Below the pieces are notes generated by a model. The model did not search any database, was not told where the DNA came from, and saw only the letters and a program-made list of their open reading frames with translations. From the NCBI GenBank assembly GCA_021848385.1, contig JAJZUQ010000005.1, positions 33,885-97,884 on the forward strand: a stretch of DNA of 64,000 nt. Reading direction: 5' to 3'. Shown here in pieces: positions 52,831 through 60,335 of the stretch. The DNA is from Deltaproteobacteria bacterium. Lineage in GTDB: Bacteria; Desulfobacterota; Desulfuromonadia; Geobacterales; Geobacteraceae. The translations under genes were made by a program, and so were the position numbers. The first letter of the stretch is position 1. Each line of letters begins with the position of its first letter.

Positions 52831-52906
52831 TGCGGAAGTACGCAAGCGCGGAAGGCGGGAAGGGAAAGCCTTTTTTGCTTCCGAGCTTCCGTACTTCCGT
52901 GCTACC
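52831..52906 (+). repeat. Octamer repeats forming an inverted pair between etfB and etfA
   Basis: GCGGAAGT, ACGCAAGC, GCGGAAGG, CGGGAAGG on the left and GCTTCCGA, GCTTCCGT, ACTTCCGT on the right, period eight. The arms are complementary (TGCGGAAGTACGCAAGC against GCTTCCGTACTTCCGTGC), so a long imperfect hairpin with AAGCCTTTTTT in the loop can form right after the etfB stop. Confidence 0.8.
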
Positions 52907-52932
52907 TAACTAATTTTTCCGAAGGAAAAAGT

Positions 52933-54258
52933 ATGACCGAACCGAAGAAACCGCTGAAGAAACCCCGGGGTGTGGCCCAGCTTATTGCCGGTGCCTGTAT
53001 CGCCTGTGGTGCCCGTTGCCAGAGTGTCTGCCCGGTCAACTGCGTTGAAATGAACGATGCCGGTGAACCGGTTATCGACAAAGAAAAGTGTATCGGCTGC
53101 CAGAAATGTGTGAAAATCTGCCCGGCATCCGCCCTGGAGATGTACTTTACTCCCGAAGAACAGAAAATCCTCGCAGAGTTGGCCGTCTCGGCGGCCCCCG
53201 TTGAAGAGGAGATCGACCCGGAAGCCGCTGCCCTGGCGGAGAAGCTCTCCGCCTACAAGGGGGTCTGGGTCTTCGTCGAGCAGACGGAAGGGGAGCCGGC
53301 CAAGGTCTCCTGGGAGCTGTTAGGGAAGGGGAAAGAGCTGGCCCGGGCTCTCGATGTGGAACTTTCCGCCATCGTCATCGGCGAAAACGTGGAACATCTC
53401 TGCCGCGAGGCATTTGCCCATGGAGCGGAGAAGGCCTACCTCATCGATGCTCCCGTGTTCCGCTACTACCGTACCCAGGCCTATCTCAAGGCGGTCACCC
53501 ATCTGGTGGACACGTACAAACCCGAGGTCATCCTCATGGGGGCTACCGGCCTTGGCCGCGACCTGGCCGGCGCCGTTGCCACCGTGGTCGGGACGGGACT
53601 TACCGCCGACTGCACCGGGCTCGCCATCGACGAAAAGCACAACCTCATGCAGACCCGCCCCGCCTTCGGCGGCAACATCATGGCCACCATCATGTGCGAC
53701 AAGTTCCGCCCCCAGATGGCCACCGTCCGTCCCCATGTCATGCCCATGCCCGAGCGGCAGGAAGGGGCGCAGGGGGAGATCGTCCGTGAGAGTTGCCCAG
53801 CCAACGAAGAGGATATTCTCGTCAAGGTGCTGGAGATTATCAGCGACCGGAACAAGGACCAGGTGGACGTGGCGGGGGCCGATTTCATCGTCTCCGGTGG
53901 GCGAGGCATGATGGGGAAAGAGAACTTCGCCATGCTCCAGGAACTGGCGGACGAGCTGGGAGGGGTGGTGGGTGCGTCACGTTCCGCGGTAGACGCCGGC
54001 TGGATGCCCCAGGAGCGGCAGGTGGGACAGACGGGGAAGACGGTCCGCCCCAAGATCTACATCGCCTGCGGCATTAGCGGCGCCATCCAACACCTGGTCG
54101 GTATGCAGGATTCGGACGTGGTCATTGCCATCAACCGGGACAAGGACGCCCCCATCTTCGAAGTGGCCACCTACGGCATCGTCGGCGACCTGTTCAGGAT
54201 CATCCCTGCCATAACAAAGCGGCTGCGGGAACTGAAACAGCAGAAAACAAGGGGCTAG
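52933..54258 (+). CDS. etfA: Electron transfer flavoprotein alpha subunit with N-terminal 2[4Fe-4S] ferredoxin
   Basis: 441 residues; the usual EtfA is about 320. The first 75 residues are a ferredoxin domain with CIACGARCQSVCPVNC and CIGCQKCVKICP. The EtfA body follows, with the FAD site GASRSAVDAGWMPQERQVGQ, KIYIACGISGAIQHLVGM and INRDKDAPIFEVATYGIVGD. The added clusters suit transfer from the flavoprotein to the FeS oxidoreductase encoded next. The last codons and the TAG stop are part of a heptamer repeat. Confidence 0.95.
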   Translation: MTEPKKPLKKPRGVAQLIAGACIACGARCQSVCPVNCVEMNDAGEPVIDKEKCIGCQKCVKICPASALEMYFTPEEQKILAELAVSAAPVEEEIDPEAAALAEKLSAYKGVWVFVEQTEGEPAKVSWELLGKGKELARALDVELSAIVIGENVEHLCREAFAHGAEKAYLIDAPVFRYYRTQAYLKAVTHLVDTYKPEVILMGATGLGRDLAGAVATVVGTGLTADCTGLAIDEKHNLMQTRPAFGGNIMATIMCDKFRPQMATVRPHVMPMPERQEGAQGEIVRESCPANEEDILVKVLEIISDRNKDQVDVAGADFIVSGGRGMMGKENFAMLQELADELGGVVGASRSAVDAGWMPQERQVGQTGKTVRPKIYIACGISGAIQHLVGMQDSDVVIAINRDKDAPIFEVATYGIVGDLFRIIPAITKRLRELKQQKTRG

Positions 54259-54326
54259 ATTAGGAGTCAGGGGCTAGGGACTAGATGTAAACCAAGCCCC
54301 TAGCCCCAAGTCCCTAGCCCCTAATC
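54251..54326 (+). repeat. Heptamer repeats in inverted arms, overlapping the etfA stop
   Basis: Left units GGGGCTA, GGGACTA; right units CCCCTAG, CCCCAAG, TCCCTAG, CCCCTAA. The arms are complementary across GATGTAAACCAA. The etfA TAG lies in the first GGGGCTAG. Confidence 0.85.
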
Positions 54327-54342
54327 CAGATACGAGGTTTAC

Positions 54343-56337
54343 ATGACCCCCACCCCAGCCATCTTCACCCCTATGCTCATCGCCGCCGGCATCTTCTTCG
54401 TCTGGAGCTGTTACCGGCGTTTCAGCCTCGTTACCCTCGGCCAGCCAGATGACCGCTTCGATCGCCTCGGCCGCAGGATCGGGGACATGTTCCTCTATGC
54501 CTTCGGCCAGAAGAGGGTCGTGGCAAAACCGTTCGGCATCAACCATTTCATCATCTTCTGGTCCTTCATGGTCCTGCTTCTCGCCAACGGCGAGTTCCTC
54601 GTGAAGGGGGTCATCCCGGCGCTCTCCCTGGCGCTTCTTCCCGCACCCCTCTACCATGGCCTGCTGCTTGCCTTTGACCTGGTCTCCCTGCTGACTCTTG
54701 CCGCTATCCTCCTTGCCTTTGCCCGCCGGATATTCTTTCCGCCGGCATACATGAGCACGGCCTACGTCAAGGCGCGCAGCGTGGAGGGGTTCCTCATCCT
54801 CGCTTTCATCGCCCTTCTCATGATTGCCTACTTCGGCCTGCACGGAGCGGAGATTGCTTTGGGGAGCGAGCCTGCCGCCGCATTCATGCCGGTTTCCAGT
54901 GCTATTGCCAGACTGCTTCAGTCCTCCCCTTCAGCCGTCAGCCTTCAGTCTGTCGCCTGGTTTTGCTGGTGGCTCCATGCTCTTGTTCTGCTTGCCTTCA
55001 TCTGCTTCCTCCCCCACAGCAAGCACATGCACATACTGACCGCCATCCCCAACTGCTTCTTCGCCTCCCTTGAAAAACCGAACACCCAGCCACGGGAGGA
55101 ATTTGTCAAGGGGGGGGAATTCGGCGTTGACAAGGTGGACAGCTTCACCTGGAAGGACCTGTTCGACAGCTTCTCCTGCACCGAGTGCGGCCGCTGCCAG
55201 AACGCATGCCCGGCTACCGCCACCGGCAAGCCGCTCAACCCCCGCCAGGTGATCCATGCCATAAAGACCAACCTGCTGACCAACGGCCCGCTCCTGCAGC
55301 GGGATGGAGCCCACGTCATTCCGCTCATCGGCGAGGAAGGGGAGGGGAGCAATACGGAGGAAACCATCTGGTCCTGCACCACCTGTGGCGCCTGCATGGA
55401 AGCCTGCCCGGTCCTCATCGAGCACATGCCGAAGATCATCAAGATGCGGCGGCACCTGGTCGAGATGAAGAGCACATTCCCGGATGAACTCCTCAATCTC
55501 TTCGAAAACATGGAACAACGCTCCAACCCATGGGGGATCGCTCCCTCCGAACGGACCAAATGGTGCGCCACCATGGAGATCAAGCCGTTCGAAAAAGGGG
55601 TGACGGAGTATCTCTTCTACATCGGCTGCGCCGGTACCTTCGACTCCCGGAGCAAGCAGGTGACCGTGGCACTGGCCACTATCCTGAACGCCGCCGGCGT
55701 CTCCTGGGGCATTCTGGGCAAGGAAGAGAAGTGCTGCGGCGACAGCCTCCGGCGGTTGGGGAACGAATTTGTCTTCGACCGGATGGCGAAAGAGAACGTT
55801 GAACTGTTCAGACAGAAAGGAATCACCAAGGTCATCGTCCAGTGCCCCCATTGCTTTTCGACACTTAAAAACGACTACCGGCAGTACGGGCTGGAGCTGG
55901 AAGTGATCCATCACGGCGAGCTGATCGACCAGCTTCTTGCGTCGGGTCGGCTGAAGCTGAACCAGCAGGTAAAGGACCTGGGGAGGGTACTTTTCCACGA
56001 TTCCTGTTACCTGGGGCGGCACAATGATGTCTACGACGCTCCCCGCGATGTCCTCCGCTCCGCCACCGGCCAGGCACCGCTGGAAATGGAGCGCAGCCGC
56101 AACAACTCCTTCTGCTGCGGAGCGGGGGGAGGGCGGATGTGGATGGAAGAGTTCAGCGGCGAGCGGATCAACCTGAACCGGGTGGACGAGGCGCTCCGGC
56201 AGAACGCGGACACCATCTGTACCGCCTGCCCCTACTGCATGACCATGTTCGAGGATGGGCTCAAGGACCGCCAGGCTGGCCAGACCAGGGTCAGGGACAT
56301 CGCCGAGGTTGTGGCCGAGGGGCTCAGGCCGGTGTGA
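54343..56337 (+). CDS. Membrane FeS oxidoreductase, probable EtfAB:menaquinone oxidoreductase
   Basis: 664 residues. Five to six N-terminal membrane helices (about 10-240, with several His fit for b-haem, as in NarI-like subunits) are followed by two [4Fe-4S] motifs (CTECGRCQNACP, CTTCGACMEACP) and a HdrD-type CCG region (EEKCCGDSLRRLGNE, VQCPHCFSTL, HDSCYLGRHND, NNSFCCGAGGGRMW). This composition matches the EMO-type ETF:(methyl)menaquinone oxidoreductases of anaerobes. Directly after etfBA, it should pass electrons from acyl-CoA oxidation to the quinone pool. Confidence 0.92.
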   Translation: MTPTPAIFTPMLIAAGIFFVWSCYRRFSLVTLGQPDDRFDRLGRRIGDMFLYAFGQKRVVAKPFGINHFIIFWSFMVLLLANGEFLVKGVIPALSLALLPAPLYHGLLLAFDLVSLLTLAAILLAFARRIFFPPAYMSTAYVKARSVEGFLILAFIALLMIAYFGLHGAEIALGSEPAAAFMPVSSAIARLLQSSPSAVSLQSVAWFCWWLHALVLLAFICFLPHSKHMHILTAIPNCFFASLEKPNTQPREEFVKGGEFGVDKVDSFTWKDLFDSFSCTECGRCQNACPATATGKPLNPRQVIHAIKTNLLTNGPLLQRDGAHVIPLIGEEGEGSNTEETIWSCTTCGACMEACPVLIEHMPKIIKMRRHLVEMKSTFPDELLNLFENMEQRSNPWGIAPSERTKWCATMEIKPFEKGVTEYLFYIGCAGTFDSRSKQVTVALATILNAAGVSWGILGKEEKCCGDSLRRLGNEFVFDRMAKENVELFRQKGITKVIVQCPHCFSTLKNDYRQYGLELEVIHHGELIDQLLASGRLKLNQQVKDLGRVLFHDSCYLGRHNDVYDAPRDVLRSATGQAPLEMERSRNNSFCCGAGGGRMWMEEFSGERINLNRVDEALRQNADTICTACPYCMTMFEDGLKDRQAGQTRVRDIAEVVAEGLRPV

Positions 56338-56343
56338 GGTCTC

Positions 56344-56371
56344 GTTAAAAGGGAAAAGTGAAAAGAGAAAA
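56344..56371 (+). repeat. Heptamer repeat after the EMO gene
   Basis: GTTAAAA, GGGAAAA, GTGAAAA, GAGAAAA in tandem, beginning seven bases after the stop. Confidence 0.8.
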
Positions 56372-56392
56372 GTTGCAGACTGAATGTGAAAA

Positions 56393-56424
56393 GGAAAGGG
56401 CGGACCAGCAGGTTCGCCTTTCCC
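56393..56424 (+). terminator. Hairpin between EMO and the peroxiredoxin gene
   Basis: GGAAAGGGCG and CGCCTTTCC around GACCAGCAGGTT. There is no real T-run, so it may be only an mRNA 3'-end stabiliser. Confidence 0.4.
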
Positions 56425-56470
56425 ATAGGAGAGCGTCAGCCAGTCAATAAAATGTTCGGGAGGTGCTTTT

Positions 56471-56956
56471 ATGCGCAAATCAGTCGTCAAGGGGCTCTTC
56501 TCCTCGGCACTCGTGGCCCTGGAGAGCATCGGCACCCACTCCCTGGAGACAGGGGAAAAGGCGCCGCTGTTCGAGGCTGTCTCAACGAAGGGGCCGATTC
56601 GGCTGGCAGACTACCTTGGGAAGTGGAATGTGGTGCTGGTATTCTACTTCGCCGATTTCACCCCGGTCTGAACGGGAGAAATGCAGGCTTTTCAAAGGGA
56701 TCTCGACAAATTTGAAAAGCTCAACGCCCAGGTTCTGGGCGTCAGTCCCGACAGCATTGCGACCCACGAGGAATTCAGAAGCAAAAACGGCCTCCAGTAC
56801 CCTCTGGTCGCCGACGAGGCGGGGGAGATACGGAAGCAGTACGCTCCTGGCCGGGTTACGTATATCATTGACAGAAAAGGGGTTATCAGGTTCATTCAGC
56901 AGGGTGTGCCGGACAACGGGGTACTGTTGAAGGAGCTGGAGAAACTGGAGAAGTGA
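56471..56956 (+). CDS. Selenocysteine-containing peroxiredoxin (UGA = Sec at codon 67)
   Basis: 161 residues if the TGA at 56669-56671 is read as selenocysteine. The frame is open on both sides of that codon, and TGA falls exactly where peroxiredoxins have their peroxidatic Cys: FYFADFTPV-Sec-TGEM, the equivalent of the usual TPVCT. The upstream half (SLETGEKAPLFEAVS) and downstream half (LGVSPDSIATHEEFRSKNG, YPLVADEAGEIRKQY) are both normal AhpC/TSA sequence. No Cys occurs anywhere in the protein, so Sec would be its only redox residue (1-Cys type mechanism). GGGAGGTGC precedes the ATG. A stem-loop follows the TGA. Reading it as two genes (second start at 56681) would split one domain. Confidence 0.88.
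56687..56720 (+). promoter_or_regulatory. Candidate bacterial SECIS stem-loop
   Basis: GCTTTTCAAA pairs perfectly with TTTGAAAAGC across a 14-base loop (GGGATCTCGACAAA). The loop begins about 25 bases after the UGA, within the distance known for bacterial SECIS elements read by SelB. Confidence 0.6.
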
Positions 56957-57008
56957 ATTGCTCCTTGCTGTGAAGATGTCTGGATAAACTGCGAGGTATA
57001 CAGCGCGT

Positions 57009-57047
57009 AAAGGGGGTCGGCACGTCATCAGCCGGCCCCCTTTGCGT
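57009..57047. terminator. Bidirectional terminator
   Basis: AAAGGGGGTCGGC and GCCGGCCCCCTTT around nine bases, between the convergent peroxiredoxin and transporter genes. Confidence 0.85.
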
Positions 57048-57069
57048 TTAGTGAAAAAAAGTCGAAAAA

Positions 57070-59055
57070 TCAGACCCGGACCCGGATGGGGAGGATGACC
57101 GTGGTGATGCCGTCCCACTGGAGGCGGCGCTGAATGGCGAAGGCGGTCTCGTTGTGGAGCATCTTGTGGTAGAACTTCTCCAGCCGGAAGGTGAGCTGGC
57201 CGGTGAAGACTGTGGCGCGGGAGAATTCCTCATGAATAGCCTTGCACTGGACCACGGCGCTTTCCACCACGTCAGTCGCCACCTCCATCCGATAGTCGGC
57301 GGCGAAGCCGAGGCGGCGGGCCAGGTCCACGTACTTTTCAAGCCCCTTCCTGACTGAATCCTCCAGGGCGGCCACCTCCTGCGCCCCCTTGAAGGAGCCG
57401 GAGTCGATCACTGCCACCGAGACGAAGATAATGTTCTTGTAGGTCTTGGGGAAGGTGGTGAGGATGGAGAGGAGCGTATGGACACCGAAGCCGCTGTAGC
57501 CGGAGACGAGCTGGATGGCGGTGGTTTCGCTCGACTTTACCGGGTCGGTGTTGAGCGGGCCCGAGGTGGGAAAGTCGAGCAGCGTCTCGTCCAGCTGGGC
57601 AATACCCTTGCGCACCTTTACGTAATGACTCTTGATGAGGTAGCAGAGGTAGATCACCACCGAGGTGATGACAATCGTCATCCATCCCCCTTCGGCAAAT
57701 TTTTCCACCGTCGTGATGACGAGAATGGTGACGCAGAGGGTCAGACCCACCAGGTGAACGGCGAGGTGCTGCATCCATCTCGGGTCTTTGTGGCGCCGTT
57801 TGAGGAAGAAGCGGGACATCCCCAGCTGGGAGAGGGAGAAGGTGACGAAGACGTTGATGGAGTACATGACCACCAGGGCCGACACCGAACCGCGGGTATA
57901 GAGGAGGAGGCCGATGGCGGCCGCCCCCATGAGCACGATGCCGTTGCGCATGGTGAGCCGCTCCGAGAGGGCGGCGAAGCGGTGGGGGAACCAGGAGTCA
58001 ACCGCCATGTTGGCCATGACTCGCGGGCCGTCCACGAAGCCGGTCTGGGCAGCAACAAGAAGCAGTGCCCCCTCGGAGAAGATGGTGATGAACGCGACCG
58101 TTCCTCCCATCGGCCAGTGTGCAAAAAGCCCGTCGGCCAGGACAGCGTTGAGGGTCTTTCCTTCCACCGGCTTTACATCGAGCAGGGCATAGCAGAGGAA
58201 CAGTACGCCGGCGGTGAAGGCGAGGGAACCGGCCATGTAGAACATGGTCCGCTTGCCGGTCTGCACCCGTGGTTCCCGCATGATCTGGAGGCCGTTTGAT
58301 ACCGCCTCGATCCCGGTATAGGTTCCGCCCCCCAGTGAGTAGGCGCGCATGAAGAGGAGGAGAATGCCGAAGAAGCCTATGGTGGAGAGATCGTGGTGGA
58401 TTCCGGTCTGGAAATCGCTCGCCAGCGGGGCGAACCGGGCAGTGTGGGTGAAAAATCCGTCCAGCAGCATGAGGAGGTGGGTGACGACGAAGACGATGAA
58501 GATCGGCGCCATGACGGTGATGGACTCTTTTACCCCGCGGATGTTGAGGATGATGAGGACAAGGGCAAGAAAACAGGCGAAGGGGACCTTGAAATGGGCG
58601 GCGGCGAGGGGGAGGTAGCTGAACACCGCATCGACGCAGGCGGCGATGGAGACCGTGATGGTCAGGATGTAGTCCACCAGGAGGGCGCTGCCGGAGACGA
58701 CCCCTGCATTCTCTCCCAGCATGTGGGTGGCGACGATGTACCCGCCGCCGCCATGGGGGAAGTGCTCGATGATGCGGGAATAGGCGTAGGAAATGATGAA
58801 GACCGTCAGGGCCGTGGCCAGCCCGAGCATGACGGCGAGGTAGGTATGCGTTCCCAAAGCCCGGAACGCTTCTTCGGGGCCGTAGGCGGATGACGACAGG
58901 CCGTCGGCGCCGAGCCCGATCCAGGCGAGCACCGGAATCAGGGACATCTTGTGGAACAGATGGGGGTCCTTGATCTGTTTGGGTGCGCCGATTATGGCGC
59001 GCCAGATACGGACGATGATGCCGGGTTGTTCTTCTACAGGGTCATTCGCGTTCAT
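57070..59055 (-). CDS. KimA-like APC-superfamily transporter (probable potassium importer)
   Basis: 661 residues with about twelve membrane helices, then a cytoplasmic domain of about 180 residues with Usp-like pattern. GADGLSSSAYGPEEAF at about 50-65 and LLVDYILTITVSIAACVDAV match the KUP/KimA group (B. subtilis KimA, formerly YdaO) rather than typical amino-acid permeases. GGTIVA-like GGGGYIVATHML is also shared. A c-di-AMP riboswitch and terminator in the leader support a potassium role, since c-di-AMP turns down potassium uptake in many bacteria. The substrate is inferred, not shown. GGGAGG precedes the ATG. Confidence 0.88.
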   Translation of the reverse strand: MNANDPVEEQPGIIVRIWRAIIGAPKQIKDPHLFHKMSLIPVLAWIGLGADGLSSSAYGPEEAFRALGTHTYLAVMLGLATALTVFIISYAYSRIIEHFPHGGGGYIVATHMLGENAGVVSGSALLVDYILTITVSIAACVDAVFSYLPLAAAHFKVPFACFLALVLIILNIRGVKESITVMAPIFIVFVVTHLLMLLDGFFTHTARFAPLASDFQTGIHHDLSTIGFFGILLLFMRAYSLGGGTYTGIEAVSNGLQIMREPRVQTGKRTMFYMAGSLAFTAGVLFLCYALLDVKPVEGKTLNAVLADGLFAHWPMGGTVAFITIFSEGALLLVAAQTGFVDGPRVMANMAVDSWFPHRFAALSERLTMRNGIVLMGAAAIGLLLYTRGSVSALVVMYSINVFVTFSLSQLGMSRFFLKRRHKDPRWMQHLAVHLVGLTLCVTILVITTVEKFAEGGWMTIVITSVVIYLCYLIKSHYVKVRKGIAQLDETLLDFPTSGPLNTDPVKSSETTAIQLVSGYSGFGVHTLLSILTTFPKTYKNIIFVSVAVIDSGSFKGAQEVAALEDSVRKGLEKYVDLARRLGFAADYRMEVATDVVESAVVQCKAIHEEFSRATVFTGQLTFRLEKFYHKMLHNETAFAIQRRLQWDGITTVILPIRVRV

Positions 59056-59137
59056 GGTGCCTCCCGGTGCTGCAACTATACGGCGAGAATTTTTCTTTGC
59101 AAACCGGGCGGCAGGGTGGGCTTCGATGACATATGAC

Positions 59138-59172
59138 GAAAAAAAGCCGCCGGCACAAAGACCGGCGGCTCG
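59138..59172 (-). terminator. Riboswitch expression-platform terminator
   Basis: On the leftward strand AGCCGCCGG pairs with CCGGCGGCT around TCTTTG(T), followed by seven T. It sits between the riboswitch core and the transporter start, as expected for ligand-controlled termination. Confidence 0.85.
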
Positions 59173-59189
59173 AAGTCGCTGTCACTTGT

Positions 59190-59345
59190 CCTTCCACACG
59201 CCTACGAGGTTAGCTGACGGGCTCGGACTTGAAAGTATCCTATCCATGTATCTCGCATCGTTGAGAGATGTCTGGAATTCGCCCCAAAAACTTGGGTCCC
59301 CCGCACCCACGGTCGGCCGTGGGTCTCGGCTACAAATTATCTTCG
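59190..59345 (-). promoter_or_regulatory. c-di-AMP (ydaO/yuaA-type) riboswitch
   Basis: Read leftward, the leader contains two hallmark segments of this class in the right order: GGGGGACCCAAG with GGGGCGAATTC shortly after, and, about 65 bases later, CCGTCAGCTAACCTCG followed by TAGGCGT. The gap between them is a variable hairpin. A terminator follows 20 bases downstream and then the KimA-like gene, the same gene type that gave the class its name. Confidence 0.88.
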
Positions 59346-59432
59346 TGGATATTTCGCTTTTCCATTTTTTTTGTCAAGAGAATTTCTTTTAAGAGTTTCA
59401 TCTGCTCGCATGTTGATGGTATCGTGGCAGGA

Positions 59433-59600
59433 ATGCCTAAAAACAGGGCTAATCGGTGTGCGACAGGCACGGTTTCGTTGGCAGATTGTGTCGAGGCCCT
59501 CTGTTGCGAGCCATTTCGGCTGCTGGCACAGTATGTGCTGCAGGGAAGACAAATCGAGAAAGGGGATTGCGCATGGGGATCAAGCTTCAGGCCGGTATGA
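59433..59600 (+). CDS. Possible small Cys-rich protein overlapping modA
   Basis: 55 residues, ATG 59433, ending 59600, 28 bases inside modA in another frame. The middle reads SLADCVEALCCEPFRLLAQY and VLQGRQIEKGDC; five Cys in total. The amphipathic helix with paired Cys looks like real protein sequence, and overlap with modA would couple translation. The ribosome site (AGGA almost touching the ATG) is poor. No family recognised. Confidence 0.4.
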   Translation: MPKNRANRCATGTVSLADCVEALCCEPFRLLAQYVLQGRQIEKGDCAWGSSFRPV

Positions 59601-60328
59601 TCACGCTGTTAGTCAGCATGTCGTTCGTGGCCAATGCGCTGGCGGGTGACATTAACTTGTCTGCTGCGGCAAGTCTGAAGGAAGTGCTTAACGATCTGGG
59701 GGAGGGGTACACCAGGACCCACGCCGGCGTGAATGTACTCAGGAACTTCGGAGGGTCCGGGGCGTTGGCCAAGCAGATTGAAAACGGTGCGCCGGCGGAT
59801 ATCTTCATCTCCGCAGGACAGGACTGGCTGGATTATCTGGTTGGCAAGAAGCTGATTGACAAGGCCAGCATTGGTATCCTTGCCCGGAATGTGCTGGTAT
59901 TCGTTGGCGATGGTCGTGTGAAAGTGAACGGGATGCAGGACCTGCCGAAACTGAAGAGAATTGCCATAGGCAGCCCGAAGAGTGTGCCGGCCGGCGAATA
60001 CGCCATGCAAGCTATGGAACACGCTTTTCTGACTCCAGATATTGCCAGAAAACTGGTCATGGCCAAGGACGTGCGCGCATGCCTCATGTATGCCGAACGG
60101 GGTGAAGTTGACGGCGCTTTTGTCTACAAAACCGACACACGCCTGGTAAAACGGGCTCGCACCATGTTCACCGTCCCTCAGGGGCTCTATTCCCCCATCA
60201 GCTATCCCATGGGGTTGACCCCGGCCGGTGCGCAGAAGAAGGATGCGGTGGTCTTTTACCGCTATCTCCAGTCCGCCCCGGCACGGAAGGTACTTGCCCG
60301 CTACGGTTTTATCCTGGGAAAGGAATAG
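59573..60328 (+). CDS. modA: Molybdate-binding periplasmic protein
   Basis: 251 residues from ATG 59573 (AAAGGGG upstream), with a signal peptide ending NALAGD. The ModA ligand motifs are LSAAASLKEVLNDLGEGY, NFGGSGALAKQIENGAPADI and IGSPKSVPAGEYAMQ, with the later Tyr/Asp segment GEVDGAFVYKTD. It captures molybdate for the ModBC importer encoded next, supplying molybdenum or tungsten cofactor enzymes. Seven bases separate it from modB. Confidence 0.95.
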   Translation: MGIKLQAGMITLLVSMSFVANALAGDINLSAAASLKEVLNDLGEGYTRTHAGVNVLRNFGGSGALAKQIENGAPADIFISAGQDWLDYLVGKKLIDKASIGILARNVLVFVGDGRVKVNGMQDLPKLKRIAIGSPKSVPAGEYAMQAMEHAFLTPDIARKLVMAKDVRACLMYAERGEVDGAFVYKTDTRLVKRARTMFTVPQGLYSPISYPMGLTPAGAQKKDAVVFYRYLQSAPARKVLARYGFILGKE

Positions 60329-60335
60329 CAAGCAC

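Noticed and set aside
52831..52906. Octamer hairpin as a simple terminator of etfB
   Set aside because: etfA and EMO downstream lack promoters of their own and are functionally tied to etfB; a full stop here is unlikely.
54931..56535. Antisense frame of 534 codons opposite the EMO gene
   Set aside because: Low-complexity Gly/Pro/His translation, no family motifs; it is the mirror of a GC-rich gene with clear FeS motifs.
56471..56671. Peroxiredoxin as a broken gene with a nonsense mutation, or as two separate genes
   Set aside because: The UGA coincides with the catalytic residue, the frame continues intact with normal family sequence, and no other damage is seen.
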